Below, in pieces: positions 1-10,300 of a stretch of DNA of 13,851 nucleotides. The position numbers and the translations under genes are program-made. Origin of the DNA: Chrysochromulina parva (lineage: Eukaryota; Haptophyta; Prymnesiales; Chrysochromulinaceae). The first letter of the stretch is position 1, and the number at the start of each line of letters is the position of its first letter. The stretch lies in the NCBI GenBank assembly GCA_002887195.1, contig PJAB01001533.1, positions 1 to 13,851 of the forward strand. Reading direction: 5' to 3'. The notes below the pieces were generated by a model. The model was not told where the DNA came from. It saw only the letters and a list, made by a program, of their open reading frames with translations, and made no database searches.

Positions 1-152
1 GCAGCCGCGGCCTGCTCAACATGAGCGACCCACCCTCGCAGCGCGCGCGCGAGCTTTTGATTGAAGAGGCTGGCGATGGCGCGAAGCCGCTTCGCGTTTG
101 CAGCCGCGGCCTGCTCAACACGAGCGACCCACCCTCGCAGCGCGCGCGCGAG
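1..152 (-). repeat. 99-bp tandem duplication of a Trp-repeat unit
   Basis: Positions 1-53 match 100-152 at 52 of 53 bases, a 99-bp (33-codon) offset. The unit encodes 'ALRGWVA.VEQAAAA'. One full Sfi1-type repeat appears to have been duplicated recently. The array may continue beyond the window edge. Confidence 0.9.
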
Positions 153-3100
153 GGCTTGGTGCAGCAGGCTGACCAAGGCCCGGTAGCCCTTGGCACGGGC
201 CGCCATGCGCGTCTCAGCGAAGGCAACCCACGCGTGCCAGCCGCGCGCGAGCTGTCGGTTGAGCATATGGCGCACGGCGCGCTCGAGACGAGCGCCCAGT
301 GCGGCGCATGCGGCCTGCGCATGGGCACGCCACAAGTGCCATCCCCTGCGGTATCCGCCATACCGGTAGTGGCCCAGAGCCACGAGCAGCTGGCGGCGGT
401 TGACGGCCGCGGCCACTAGTGATTGGAGAGCTTCACGCAGCACACGAAGCCGGCCGTGGTGCCCTATCTGGAGCCCGAAGAGCCACCACTGCACGGCCTG
501 CACCCACGCGTCAAAGGCACGGCAGCACTCGGTGTGCAGCCGGTGGAAGAGCGCTCGCTCCGTCGCACGCAGCTCCCATGCATACTCGCGCTGCGCCATC
601 CAGCCCGCCACCCACTGGTCGAGCGCCGTCCTGAGCGCCTCGAGCCGCGCGATCTGGGCGATCTGCTGCTCCACCGCGAGGTTGGCCGCCACCGCGAACT
701 GACGAGACTCGACGAAGGGGCCAGTGGTCATCAGAGGTCATCAGTGGAAATCAGTGGCCATCAGTGGTCATCAAGGGTCATCAGTGGTCCTTTGTCACCT
801 GGAGCGACTCGACGGAGCCGAGCTGATGTACATCCGGCGTGCCGAGCGCCGTGAGGGTTTGCAGCGCCGGGTACGCGAGCGGCAGCGTCGTGCGCGCGCT
901 CTTCACAGGCGAGCTCTTCACAGGCGAGCGGATCCACTCGGGCTCGACGCGCATGTGCTGCGAGTACGCGGCGTGTGGCCGGGCGCGGGCGGCCGGAGAC
1001 GAGCGTGGCGCGGGCGTGAACCCGGGAGAGCGCTGCAGTTGCGGCGAGGCCGGCGCCGTGATGGGCGCCTCGTCGGGGCCCATCACGGGGATGGGGCCGT
1101 CCGGCCGTTGTGGAATGGACACCTCCCCGGGCGCCTTCTGCCGATACGACGCGCCACGTGCCGTGGCCTCGACACCTTCCACAGACCGATACGACGCGCC
1201 ACGTGCCGTGGCCTCGACACCTGTCGCTGCAAGCCACTGGGATGCCGCCTTGGCCTGCAACGGCGGCGGCGGCGGTGGCGGCGGCGGCGGCTGCGGCTGC
1301 GGCGGCGGCGGCGGCGGCGGCACCTGCGCGTCTGCCGGCTCGAGCCACTGATGAGAGTCAAGAAGGAGGTCCGAGATGTGAACGAGTGCCGAGCGTCTCG
1401 CCGCCTCCGCGTCCGACTCGAAAGAGAGGCGTTCCCTCTCGCTCCCCGACGCCTCCGCCGTGTAGCCGGCGCTACCGTGCAGCGCCGGGAACCGGGTCGT
1501 GGGGCGTGACATCCTCCCAGGCCACATGGGGGCCCCCGACTCGAGACCCGTAGCCGCAAGCCAGCGGGACGCGGCCGCTACCTGCAGCGGCACTCAGAGG
1601 CAATCAGTGGCAATTAGAGGCAATTAGAGGCAATCAGAGGTCATTAGAGGCAAGTAGAGGCAAATAGAGCGGGACACGGCCGCTACCTGCAGCGCCTCAC
1701 GCTGCTCCACCGACTGCGACGAGCCGGGGACGCGACTGCCCTCATCCTCGTACGAGAGCAAAGCATGGTCGTCATAGGACGCCGCCTCCTGTGACACGAT
1801 CCGGCGCGCCTCCTGCGAGATGATACGGCGGCGCTCTTCCCCCTTCGCGCGCTGCGCGTCGCGTCGGTAGTCCTTCCACAGACCGAGAGCGCGATGCACG
1901 TGAAGGCGTCGCCTAGCAAGCACGACAATGAGAGGCAATGAGAGAGGCAAGGAGAGGTCATCAGAGGCAATTCGAAGCGATAGGAGGCCATCGGAGACCT
2001 TGCCTCACCTAGCAATCTCGACGCGGATCGTAGTCGCGAGCGTTGCATGGTGTGCGACCTGCTCGAGCACCGAGCTCAGCCACGTGTCAAACCCACGCGC
2101 GAGGCGCCTCGATCTCCACTGGCGCAGCACGGCGCGCGTCGTCGCGAGCGTCCCCTGTTGCTGCAGCCACGCCTCGAGCCAGCTGTGGAATCCAGTCGCG
2201 ACGCGCCGGTGCACCCACACGCTGCACGCGCGCGCCGTCTTGAGCAGCAGCACGGCCAGCGCCTCCCACGTATTGAGTGCGCGCCCGAGGCGCCGATGGC
2301 GCAGCCGCCTGATGACTCTCTCCATCGCCGCATGAGTCGCGTCGAGCTCGGCTGCGTCCAAGACAGCCCTTTGGGTCCACAGGCGCCACGAGCGCCGCAC
2401 CGATGGACATGCAACCATCCACGCGAGGGCGCGATGCAGCAGCGCCGATTGGACGAGCCGTGCCTCGGCGTGGTCTCGCCACGTCACCATGGCGCGCCGA
2501 GGCGCATGCCGTTGCAACGCGCAGGCCCCCAGACGGAGCTGACGACGGTGCTCCGCGTGGGTCACGAGGCTGTGAAAGGCACGCCAGCTGTGCTGGTGGA
2601 GGACATTGCGGAGTAACTTGCGCGCCTTCATGTGCACGATCGCCACGGAGAAGGCGACGGCTTGCCACGTGTTCCAGGCCCGTGCGAGCGTCGACTGGCC
2701 GAACCGATGCGCCGCCGCACGTGCGCGCGTGCTCTGTAGCGCCAAGTCGAGACGCGCCCACCGCCACGCCACGAAGGCTCTGTGGAGCTCGTGTTTCGTC
2801 ATCCAGGCGCTCGCCTTCCGCAGCGCGCTCTCGGCCTCGTCGTGGGACACCCAGCGTCGGAAGCCTGTGAGCAGCGTGCGAGCTCGCTCTTTCAAGCCAC
2901 TTGCCGCGAGGAGCGCACGACAGCGCCGTATGGTGACTCCGGCTCCCACCGGCTCCGCACTCGCTTGCCACGTGTTGAGCGCCCGACGCACCCTCCCTTC
3001 AACAAACGCCGCCGCGCCTCGCTGCTTCAGGGCGGCCTGCACCACCTGGCCCCGCCAGACGACGAAGACGGCGCACACCTTCGCCGCCGCAAATCGGCAC

Positions 3101-6100
3101 GCGAGGAAGCGGTGCACCATCTGGCGCCGCAAGGCCAGCAAGGCGGTGCGTGCTCGCCGGAGCAAGTACGCGCGCCCAATGAGAGCGAGCACGGCCGCCT
3201 CGTCCCGGCGCCGACGCACGTGCTGCTCCCACGTGCGCCACGCACGCGCCCGTTTCCCATTGATCAGCGCCCGGAGTGCCCGGAAGCCGATATGGACCAG
3301 CGCCTGGCCCTGCCCGTGCACGTGCTGCCATTCTTCGAAGGCAAGCCCGAGCGTGCGCCGGCGCCCGTGTAGCTTGGCCTGTGGGGAGAGGCCGAGCCGC
3401 TCGCGTGCATGCACTCGGCGCACGCGCTGCTTCTCGGCGGTGGCATGCAGCCATTGCACCAGCGCGCCCCGCGTCGCCGAGTGATGTGCGCGGCGCATCA
3501 AACGGCTGCACGCCACCATCGCAACGCCGCGCGCGCGCCAGTGCACCATCGCTCGCCACGTGGCCGAATGCCGCACCCGCCGCACGAGGCGCACTGCACG
3601 CCGTTTCGCCGAGGCGACTCGTGCCCAGAGAGCGAGAGCGTCGCCCTGAGCACCTGCACGCCAGTGCTCCAGCGAGCTCCGAGCAGTATTCCGTCGCCAC
3701 GCACCCGCAAGGTGCACCCAGCGATCGAAGCCCCACTCCAAGCCGCGCCGCTGCAGGTGACGCACCGCCGTGCGCTCATGGACCTCGGGGGCAATCTCCG
3801 GATATCTCCGCCGGAGATAGCGATCTTGGCTCTCCGGAGCCGCCGCGATCCTGCCCATGCGCAGCCACCGCAGAAGGCTGTGGAACCAGCGGAGAAAGGC
3901 GCGTCGAATGAGCCCTCGTACCATCGCATGCACCGCCAGCTCGGCCTGGGAGATCCGCACATGTTCTTCGCAAACGTGCACGCGCCATACTCGCATGCGG
4001 ATCGCGAGCCGCGGCTGGCGCATGAGCATCCAAGCATCACGTGCACGCTGCAGCTGGGCAGCTCGTGCCGACCAGCGCGTCAGCCCGCCCAGCTTCTGGC
4101 GCCTCCGGAGCCCGACGAGAGCGCCGCGCGTGAGAGTGCGACACTCCGCTCGAAGCCTCCATTGAATCCAGAGAGCGCGCTGCCCGTCGTGAAAGCCACG
4201 CAGTGCCGCCATGCCCTCGAGCTTGCTTTTGGTACTCTTCCGCTGCTCGCGGCGCGCGAGCGTGCGGAGCATGGCGCCTTCGACGAACGCCTCCGCCCTC
4301 ACGAACGGCAACGCAGCCGCCCGGCCGACGGTCCTAGCGACAGCTCCACCGAAGCTCGTGGAGCGACGTGGCGTCGCCACGAACGTCGTTCCGCGTGGAG
4401 CGACGCTCGACAACTTGGTGGCAGGTGTGGCCGCGACGGCAGTCGCAGTAGATCTGGCAGCGGGGGTGGCAGGTAAGGCACTGGAGGGCGCGGGAGTGCG
4501 TGTAGGGCGAGAGAAGGAGAAGCTTCGCCGCACGATCGCGGCAGGTTCGGCGTTTCTGGGAGGCGCCGGCGTGGAGGATGACGTGGACGCGTGCTCCGCT
4601 GCCTCCGCTGCCTCCGCTGCCGCTGCTGCTCTCCTGATGTTCGAAGGGTCCATTACCGCCGGCTCGCCTCCGGCAAGCTCTGCAGCGTCCTCCCTTGCCT
4701 TGTTCTTCTTCTCGTTGAGCACTTGGGCGTCGTCACGCTCCTCGGCCAAGGTTTGTTGGGCTTGGGCTTCGTCACACTCCTCGGCCAAGGTTCGTTGGGC
4801 TTCGTCACACTCCACGGCCAAGGTTTGTCGGGCGTTCGGCGAGGTGGGCAGGTCGTCGAGGAAGTTGGGATTGGAACATGAGCCGGCGGCCACGGGCGGC
4901 GGTGCGGGTGGCGGCGCGGGCGGCGGCGCGGGCGGACGCACGGGCGGCGGCACAGGTGGCGGCACAGGCGGCGGCGCGGGCGGCGGCGACATGAGCGCTT
5001 CCGGCAGCATGCCGGCGGCGAGCGCTTCCGCCCGATGGATCGCCTGCCGACGGAGCCATATCTCATGCGCTGTTGCCGGCGCTGCTGCGGCCGACGCTGC
5101 TGCGGCCGACGCTGCTGCGGCCGGCTCCATTGCCGCAAGCTCCGCTGCCTGTGCGCGGATAGGATGCGCAGGCGTGGATAGCTGCTCCACTGCCGCAAGC
5201 TCCACTACCGCCGGCTCCGCTGCTGCTGCCCTCGCTGCCTCATGGATGGCGGACAACTCCTCGTCCATATTAGGCAACTCCTCGTCCACCAGCTCCGCTG
5301 CCATCGGATCCTCAGCCATCGGCTCCGCTGCCGTCGGCTCCTCCACTGCTGGCTCCACTGATGCCGCCGGCTCCGCTGCCGCCGGCCGCCCTACTGCCGG
5401 CTGCCGCGGCGGTGCAAGGGGCGAGGGCGTCCTCGGAGAAGCTCCGATCACAGCGGCGGCGGCGGTTAGCAGGGCTCGACGCGCGAGCAAGTGCGCTTCA
5501 CTCGTCCCAAGGGCTCGCGCCGCCTCGAGAGCACGTGTGGCCTGAAAGCGGCGGCGCGTGTCTCGCCGGTGCATGGCGTGGACTTCAGCAATGGCTTCGT
5601 CGAACATCGGCAGCGTCATCTCTCGCGCAGTGCGCAGCGGCTGGAGGATGCTAGTGGGCAAGTTGCTCACCTCGAGCTCGGCACCGCTGCGCACGAAACG
5701 ATCCAAGATGGCCTTGGCCTCCTCAATCCTGGCAGGGTCCTCAACGGCTTCGAAACTGCTCACCCACTGGTACCCAGTGGTGCCCTTTGGTAGGCGAGCT
5801 TCAGTTCTCCAACTGGTGGCCGCGCGCAGAAACAGCAGGTAGCGAGCCAGTCGCGCAGCGAGGTGCGTCGCGAGAGCAGCCATGTCCGCCATCGCCGCGT
5901 CTGAGTCGTTGTTGCTCCACAGTGAGAGCGGGGAAGGCTGACTCGGACTGCTCAAGGCGGCAGGACTGCTAGGTTCGGCTACTGAAGCCCCCGGAGTCGC
6001 TTGCTGCTCCGCTATGCCGGCCGGCTGCGCAAGCTCGACGCTGTCGAAGAGGGTGCTGAGTGCATCGTCGACGCTCTTAGTCACCAGCTCGATCGCGACA

Positions 6101-6141
6101 GCTTCGAGCGCCATCTTCTCCAAGCTGTTCAACAAGTCCAT
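1..6141 (-). CDS. Sfi1-like centrin-binding repeat protein, four exons, 3' end missing
   Basis: I infer exons 6141-2009, 1912-1687, 1581-799 and 698-1 (running off the window); the joined frame stays open for about 1946 residues. Exon 1 alone encodes 1377 residues plus a split codon. The N-terminus (about 1-45) looks helical. It is followed by Ala/Glu/Pro-rich sequence, a polyproline run near 385-417, a charged helical stretch with repeated 'LAEE.DEAQ' near 432-480, and Ser/Thr/Arg-rich linker. From about residue 650, some twenty Trp-anchored units of the form 'A(L/F)..W....' recur roughly every 33 residues, the spacing of Sfi1 centrin-binding helices. The pattern continues across the first splice ('RALGLWKDYRR'). 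Exon 3 encodes a low-complexity Pro-rich segment, and exon 4 resumes the Trp repeats. Sfi1 proteins form long helices that bind centrin at centrosomes or basal bodies; such a role here is inference. The ATG at 6141 is the first in this frame. Other long Trp-repeat helical proteins remain possible. Confidence 0.72.
699..798 (-). other. Intron 3 of the Sfi1-like gene
   Basis: This 100-nt phase-0 intron has donor CTCCAG|GTGACA and acceptor TCTCGTCAG|TTCG. The sense strand reads as decamers of the type ACCACTGATG. The unspliced frame stops at 781, while the spliced frame continues into a Trp-repeat exon with no stop to position 1. The sequence CGTCGAGTC occurs just before both the donor (814-806) and the acceptor (714-706). 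Confidence 0.72.
1141..1222 (-). repeat. 45-bp tandem duplication in exon 3 of the Sfi1-like gene
   Basis: The 37 nt at 1141-1177 recur identically at 1186-1222, a 45-bp period, so the reading frame is kept. The unit encodes 'VEATARGASYR' twice, next to a polyproline/Gln run encoded at about 1260-1325. Confidence 0.9.
1582..1686 (-). other. Intron 2 of the Sfi1-like gene
   Basis: This 105-nt phase-0 intron has donor CTGCAG|GTAGCG and acceptor CCGCTGCAG|GTAGCG. About eight decamers of the type TGCCTCTAAT fill it. The 27 nt at 1694-1668 around the donor recur at 1589-1563 around the acceptor with one mismatch, so the 5' end of the intron copies the start of exon 3. Splicing joins the frames without interruption, whereas the unspliced frame hits a stop at 1624. 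Confidence 0.78.
1913..2008 (-). other. Intron 1 of the Sfi1-like gene
   Basis: This 96-nt phase-2 GT-AG intron has donor AG|GTGAGG and acceptor GCTTGCTAG|G. Without splicing, the 1378-codon frame stops at TGA 2007-2005. Splicing restores the frame and the Trp-repeat pattern. Inside lie 10-nt repeats of the type TGCCTCTCAT (sense strand). An 11-nt stretch TTGCTAGGYGA occurs at both exon edges with one mismatch. Confidence 0.8.
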
Positions 6142-6544
6142 CGTCCGGTCGTCCGGGGTGGGTTTGAGGAATTACGGCGCGACGAAACGCGCTTCGAAGT
6201 GTCGAACCTATGATCCGCACCGTGACGTGGGAGCTGCACCCCAGACGGGCACACTTCGGCTCGTTTCAACTTTCTAGTGTGTCGCAACCACACACAGGTT
6301 CACGGCACACTCATGCATACTCGCGCCTTGCGCGCGTGCTCAAGTCGGATGATGACTAGATCCACTCAGGTAGCAGCGGCGCGTCGCTCTACAAGACGGC
6401 CTCATCGCGAGGCCTCTCTCGCCCAAGTGCAGGCGCACGCACTGGGAGGTACAGGACCGGGGACCCGTGAAGTGCGCCCAGGCCAGGTCCAGGCACATTA
6501 GCACGTGAGGGCCAGGCGGCCGTCCTCCCCGTCTAGCCCCCCGT
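6142..6544. other. Intergenic spacer between the eIF1 and Sfi1-like genes
   Basis: This 403-nt stretch has no supported gene. Both flanking genes are on the minus strand, so it should hold the eIF1 3' UTR and terminator and the promoter and 5' UTR of the Sfi1-like gene. I recognise no TATA box or other defined element. A perfect 12-bp tandem pair CCCCGTCTAGCC lies at 6527-6538 and 6539-6550, overlapping the eIF1 stop codon. Confidence 0.6.
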
Positions 6545-6934
6545 CTAGCCAGTGCCGTGCTTCTTGATCTTGTCCTTCGTGGCGATCTCGTTCGCCACGA
6601 GGAACTTCTCCACGGCGTCGCGCTGATCGCCCTGGAGCTGAAGGACGGAGCCCATGTCGTCATCCTCGACGACGGTGCCGTTGCAGCACTGGTCCTTCTT
6701 GAGGGCTTTCATGATCTTCTTGAGGTCGAGCTCCGCGCTCAGGCCCTGCACGGTCGTGATGCATTTGCGTCCGTTGCGCTGCTGCACGCGGATATGGATC
6801 AGGTCGCCCGAACCGATCAGCTCATCTTCCGGGGCGACTGCCTTCTTCTTCTTCTTCTTCTCCGCAGTAGCCTCAGCTTCCGCGTCAAGATCAGCGAACG
6901 GATCGAGGCCTCCACCCAAGTTGGCGATGTCCAT
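6545..6934 (-). CDS. EIF1: Translation initiation factor eIF1 (SUI1 family)
   Basis: This 129-aa protein has a SUI1 fold at about residues 45-125. It shows the family's 'HIRVQQRNGRK' strand-loop (47-57), 'TTVQGL' (60-65), 'LKKIMKALKKD' helix (71-81), 'CCNGTVVED' (83-91), 'LQLQGDQR' (98-105) and a C-terminal 'KIKKHG'. eIF1 binds the 40S subunit near the P site and enforces start-codon selection during scanning in the cytosol. I chose the ATG at 6934 because it begins the expected acidic tail with 'DPFADLD' and has G at +4; a longer in-frame ORF from 7120 adds 62 residues unlike eIF1. The protein is somewhat longer than typical eIF1 (about 110 aa) owing to an extended tail with six consecutive lysines (26-31). 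No intron is needed. The assignment is firm. Confidence 0.97.
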   Translation of the reverse strand: MDIANLGGGLDPFADLDAEAEATAEKKKKKKAVAPEDELIGSGDLIHIRVQQRNGRKCITTVQGLSAELDLKKIMKALKKDQCCNGTVVEDDDMGSVLQLQGDQRDAVEKFLVANEIATKDKIKKHGTG

Positions 6935-7399
6935 GCACCAGAGGGGGTTAGGCGGCGGCGAGTCCTGCGCACTCCCGAGAGCATCGTGCGAACGTTGAGG
7001 GTCAGCTGACGGCTCCAAACGCCGTGGTGCCAACACCAACTTGTGCGGGCGGCGCTGCGCTTGGGGTGGCTGCAGGAGTGCCAATGAGCCGATGTGCCGT
7101 GGCCACTGACGCCGCCCCACTCAGTCCTCCCGCGAGGCGGCCGTCACGCGAGGCAAATCACTGCATGCCCCGCGGGGCGCGAACCGGCCGCGTGGAGCCA
7201 CGCTCCTATTGTCTCACCACACCTCTCTGCAGCGCAGGAGGTAGGGCGCTGTCATGAGCGGCGAGTTTCTCCACGCGTCGGCAAGCCGCCCAAGCAGAGT
7301 GTTCGAGGAAAAATCGTCTTTCAATGTCTGCGAAATGCCGGCCACGTGGAGCCGATTGTCAGGGTGAGGCCGCGAGGTTAGAGTTCCGCTGCGTGGTTC
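6935..7399. promoter_or_regulatory. Divergent spacer, presumed promoters of the eIF1 and RAP-domain genes
   Basis: This 465-nt interval separates two start codons pointing away from each other, so it must hold both promoters and 5' UTRs. Frames within it are short or lack family resemblance. I see no TATA box or clear motif. The role comes from gene orientation only. Confidence 0.5.
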
Positions 7400-10300
7400 A
7401 TGGCGACGGCCGACCACCTGTACGATGTCTTCCTCACGCAGACAAGCGCGCACGAGATCTCTCGGCTGCTCGAGGCCCACTATGAACGCTTGCCGGTCGG
7501 CGTGCTCAGCATCGGGCTGCATACGCTCGCGCGCACGGCGTTGGTACTCCCCGCTTCGGAGCGCAAGGCGCTCGCGGAGCTGCCGTGGTTTGGCAAGATG
7601 ATGATGCGGCTCGGAGGCATGCTGAGCGGCGCGACTGTTACCGATGTCAAGGGCCTCACCTCGATCCTGTGGGCCCTCTCCTGCCTCGAGCAGGCCGAGA
7701 GTCCGCTGCTGCAAGGGCTCGTCAAGCGGCTGCTGCTGCTCGCGCAGCATGGGCGCGTGACCTCCGCGCAGCTGCTGCTCGCCACGCAAGCGCTCGCGAA
7801 GCTGAAGCAGCTTGGCGGCCCGATCGGCCAGGCGGTCACGTCCATCGTGCTGCCGCGCCTCGCCGACTTAAACGCCGCACACCTGGGTACGCTGTCGCGC
7901 GCGCTCGTCGAGGGGCTCGGCGTGCAGGCGGAGCCGCTGCTGCGTGCGGTGAGCACGGCGCGGCTGGAGGAGTTCACGATCGAGGGCTCGCGCACGCGCG
8001 CGCAGCTCGAGGGGCGCGCCGACGAGCCCGGCTATTGTGAGACGATGCTCGCGCACGGTGCGGCTTCGTTGCTGATCGCATTCGCGATGGCGCAGGTCGC
8101 GCCTCCGGCCGCGAGTGTGGAGCCACTCACGCAGGCGCTGTCGGGGATGGAGGCGCGCGCGCTCGGCCTGCAGCGCGCGGCCGAGCTCACGTGGGCCTTG
8201 CAGACGCTCACGAGCGCCGAGGTGAGCGCCAAATCGGTGCTCGTGGAGCAGCTGCTCGACGGATGCGAGCAGGCGATGCGTCTTCAGGTGGAACAGATCC
8301 CGCCGAACGAGCTGCCGAGCCGCCTCGCGGAGCTTGAGAAGCTGGGCAGGCCGATGCAGCCTGCGCTCGTGCTCGCGCGCGAGCGTGCTGCGCACCTCGC
8401 CGAGTCCCTCAGCCTCGACATCGAGCGTGCGACCAACGAGGCGGCGCTGCTGCAGCTGCTGACCGAGCGGCCCGTATCCGGCTTCCAGCTGTGCACCGGC
8501 CTCTCGAAGCTCGCGCGCCAGGTGCAGCTGTGCCCCGACCCAGAGTCGTGGGCAGCCTCGATCGTGTCGCGCCCCGAATTCGCCAAGATTCTCGCCAAGC
8601 TGCACGACTTTCTGCCCGCGCTCGACTCCGGCTACTTGCGCGAGGCCCTGTGCGCGCTCGCCGAGCTCTCGGTGCGTCGAGTGCCGCGGATGGCCTGCCC
8701 CAGCATGCACGCGCTCACCAGGCCCTGCATGCACGCGCTCACCACGGCGCCTCGTCCCCTCAGGTGCTCGACACGCGTATCCTCACGGCCTTCTTCGAGG
8801 AGATCGCGTCGAGATTGCACGCGCTCACCGCCTCGGACACGGCGCACTGCCTGTGGGCGTTCTGTACCCTCGGCCTCGCCCAGGTGAGTGCCTCTGATGA
8901 CCGCTGATGGCCTCTCGTGGCCTCTCATTGCCTCTCATTGCCTCTCATTGCCTCCCATTGCCTCTCATTGCCTCTCATTGCCTCTCATTGCCTGTCTGTA
9001 CCCTTGGCCCCTTGGCCCCTCGCCCAGGCGCCCGCGTACCCGCGCATGATGCGATCGCTCGACAAACAGCTGCCCTCGCTCCATGCAAAGCTCGTCGCGC
9101 AACTGATCCGCGCCATCGTGCCCCTCGGTCGCGCGGCCGCGTGCGCGCGGCTGCTGCCGCGGCTCGTTCAAGCGCTCGCCGCCCATGAGCACGCGCCGCT
9201 CTCGTTCGCCGAGCTGCTCGCGACGGCGCGCCTCCTCTGCCGGCGCATGCCGCTGGCCGAGCCGTTACTGCTGCAGCTTCGGGCGCATATCGTGAGGGAG
9301 CTGGCCTCGGAAGGCGAAGGCTCTCTCGCTGGCAGCCTGTCGCCCGAGCAGATCTCTCTCGCGCTCTGGCTCTTTGTACGACACCTGCCCTCGCTTCAGC
9401 AGCTCTCGCCACACTCGCCGTTACTGATGATGCTCCCTTCGTTGATCGAGCAGCTGCTGCTGCTTGTCGGCGATCTCGACTCGATCTCGTCCGAGCAGCT
9501 GTGCGACACGATGAACGTGCTCGCGCGCCTCAAGCGGCCCAACACGGCGCTCCTCCCGCGCATGCTCAGCCAGATCGAGGCGCGCCTCACGCGCAACCAG
9601 CTTCGTCTCGCGCAGGTCGTCGAAACCGCATGGGCCCTCTGAGTGCCACTGAATGCCACTGATTACCACTGAGTGCCTCCTTCAATGCATGCAGGTCGTC
9701 GAGACCGCATGGGCCCTCTTCGAGTTGAACGGCTCGCTCCAAGGCGACCTCACAGAGAGGCTGCTCAGCGAGATCGACCGGAGATCGCGCTCGGAGCCCA
9801 CCGAATCGCTCTGTGATGCGCTTCGGCTCCTCGGCTCGCTCCCGATGCGCCGCCCGTGGCCTCTGCTCGCGCCGCTCGGCGAGCAGCTCTGCCACGTGAG
9901 CACGAGCGGCGGCGTCCTCGTGCCTCAGATGCTGACCGAGGTGATCGATGGTCTGGCGCGGCTGCGGTACGACGAGCCCGAGCTCCTCCTTGATCTCCCT
10001 TGATCTCCCTTGATCTCCCTTGATCTCCCTTGATCTCGCGCAGGTACGACGAGCCCAAGCTCCTCGACGCCCTCGAGTCCCAGCTGGTTCGGACGCTCGA
10101 GCAGCCCGAGGTGCTGCACGAGGCGCAGGCCTGCACCATCATCGAGGCGCTCGGCGCGCTCCATTACCACGGGCGCTCCTCCACGATCCTCACGCTCCTC
10201 ATCGAGCGGCTCCACAGTGTGCAGCAGCTGCTGCCTCACTCTGCGGTCGCCTTGGTGCACGGCTTGGCACTGCTGCATGTGGAGCCTCCGGCGCCGCTCG

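Noticed and set aside
400..425. A cluster GGCCGCGGCCACTAGTGATT resembling a cloning-vector polylinker
   Set aside because: The minus-strand coding frame and its helical repeats run straight through it on both sides without interruption, so contamination is unlikely and the match is probably chance.
724..1593. Several overlapping frames on both strands of exon 3 and its flanks
   Set aside because: Only the minus-strand frame ending at 781 joins in phase to both neighbouring exons; the others are Arg- or Gly-rich shadows of a CGG/CCG repeat.
3795..3835. Inverted repeat ATCTCCG-CCGGAGAT as a possible regulatory hairpin
   Set aside because: It lies inside the coding region of the Sfi1-like repeats and is short enough to be coincidental in GC-rich sequence.
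4211..5545. A 444-codon plus-strand frame, Ala/Ser/Gly-rich
   Set aside because: It lies antisense to the continuous 1378-codon Sfi1-like frame. Its composition is what GC-rich, Ala/Pro-coding DNA gives on the opposite strand.
6935..7120. N-terminal extension of eIF1 to 191 residues
   Set aside because: The extra 62 residues do not resemble eIF1, and the family's acidic tail starts right at the ATG at 6934.
8907..9000. Regular 10-bp repeats suggesting a CRISPR or satellite array
   Set aside because: There are no unique spacers, the unit is only 10 bp, and the array is confined to an intron with proper GT-AG ends.
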